Source: Candidatus Chloroheliales bacterium
GTDB lineage: Bacteria; Chloroflexota; Chloroflexia; QHBQ01
Length of the DNA: 5,774 bases
Reading direction: 5' to 3'
Assembly (NCBI GenBank): GCA_003243865.1
Contig: QHBQ01000212.1
Location: forward strand, 1 to 5,774
The translations under genes and the position numbers were made by a program. The notes beneath the pieces are model-generated. The model worked only from the letters and a program-made list of their open reading frames with translations, did no database searches and was not told the DNA's origin. Positions 5,279-5,774 of this stretch are shown one piece after another; the first letter of the stretch is position 1; every line of letters begins with the position of its first letter.

Positions 5279-5774
5279 CTACTTCTTCCCCGCAATGCCC
5301 GGGCTAGTCATCGCGTGGGCGTCGAGGATGGCTTCAAGTTGGGCGGTGGGTAGGATCTGCTCCTCGATTGCCAGCTCGCGGATGGTGCGGTTCTCGCGCA
5401 CTGCCTTCTTCGCCAGGTAGGCCGCCTTCTCGTAGCCAATGTAGGGGGCGAGCGCAGTTGCCAGCCCGCTGCTGTGTTCGACGAGGTACTCGCAGTGTTC
5501 GACGTTGGCAGTGATGCCTACGATGCAGAAGTCGGTGAAGGCCCGCACTGAGTTCTTCAGGATGGTCAGCGACTCGAGCGTGTCGAAGGCGATCATCGGC
5601 ATCATCACGTTTAGTTCAAGCTGGCCTGCCTCCGCCGCTAGGGCCACCGCCAGGTCGTTGCCGATGACGTGGTAGCAGACCTGGTTGAGCATCTCGGCCA
5701 TCACCGGATTGACCTTGCCCGGCATGATGCTACTCCCCGGCTGCACCGGCGGCAGCACGATTTCGCCGAAGCCG
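5279..5774 (-). CDS. aspA: Aspartate ammonia-lyase, C-terminal part (start beyond the right edge)
   Basis: 164 C-terminal codons are visible, and the frame runs open through the right edge (GFGEIVLPPV precedes the signature). The fumarase/aspartase superfamily signature GSSIMPGKVNP is intact, containing the mobile catalytic loop serine and the substrate-binding lysine. What follows, NQVCYHVIGND then AAEAGQLELNVMMP, and later VRAFTDFC, GITAN and the ending MTSPGIAGKK, fits Bacillus-type aspartase better than FumC, which has different residues at those blocks. The enzyme would reversibly split L-aspartate to fumarate and ammonia as a cytoplasmic tetramer. The substrate call rests on recalled family resemblance of the C-terminal third only; class II fumarase is the alternative. 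It ends with TAG 25 bases before the DsbA-like gene. Confidence 0.82.
   Translation of the reverse strand, partial: GFGEIVLPPVQPGSSIMPGKVNPVMAEMLNQVCYHVIGNDLAVALAAEAGQLELNVMMPMIAFDTLESLTILKNSVRAFTDFCIVGITANVEHCEYLVEHSSGLATALAPYIGYEKAAYLAKKAVRENRTIRELAIEEQILPTAQLEAILDAHAMTSPGIAGKK

Noticed and set aside
5279..5774. Class II fumarase (fumC) assignment
   Set aside because: The signature loop is shared, but the flanking blocks and C-terminal ending look closer to Bacillus-type aspartase. Kept only as the alternative, because the N-terminal two thirds is outside the window.

Overview
The window is GC-rich and densely coded, with gaps of 5 to about 185 bases. No RNA gene, insertion sequence, CRISPR array or phage gene was seen. 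The best guess at origin is a Chloroflexota bacterium (Chloroflexia-like). The basis is the long Pro/Thr/Ala linkers, a DoxX-Rieske fusion, a zinc-ribbon/proline-rich/single-membrane-segment protein, and a short cytoplasmic sulfite-oxidase-like protein. This is an inference from protein style, since no marker gene is present.

Layout. Four minus-strand genes fill 1-3570 and are probably one operon, read right to left: a HAD-family phosphatase (3570-2884), a DoxX-Rieske fusion membrane protein (2878-1394), a sulfite-oxidase-like molybdopterin protein (1370-744) and a zinc-ribbon membrane protein (728 to beyond base 1). Gaps between them are 5, 23 and 15 bases. A divergent intergenic region (3571-3755) holds a 7-bp tandem repeat and a small hairpin. 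It separates this operon from a plus-strand cyclase/kynurenine-formamidase-family metal hydrolase (3756-4400). That gene converges, 34 bases away, on a second minus-strand pair: the C-terminal part of aspartate ammonia-lyase (entering from the right edge and ending at 5279), then 25 bases later a membrane-anchored DsbA-like thioredoxin-fold protein (5253-4435).

How the genes may work together. The DoxX-Rieske protein, the molybdopterin protein and the DsbA-like protein are redox proteins. The first two sit side by side in one operon, so a shared electron-transfer role is plausible. However, the Rieske domain is predicted outside the membrane, while the molybdopterin protein has no export signal, so direct contact between them is not supported. 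The most unusual object is the DoxX-Rieske fusion, with an internal twin-arginine-like segment and a roughly 180-residue low-complexity tether. Two genes (the fusion and the cyclase) appear to start at TTG, judged by Shine-Dalgarno position.
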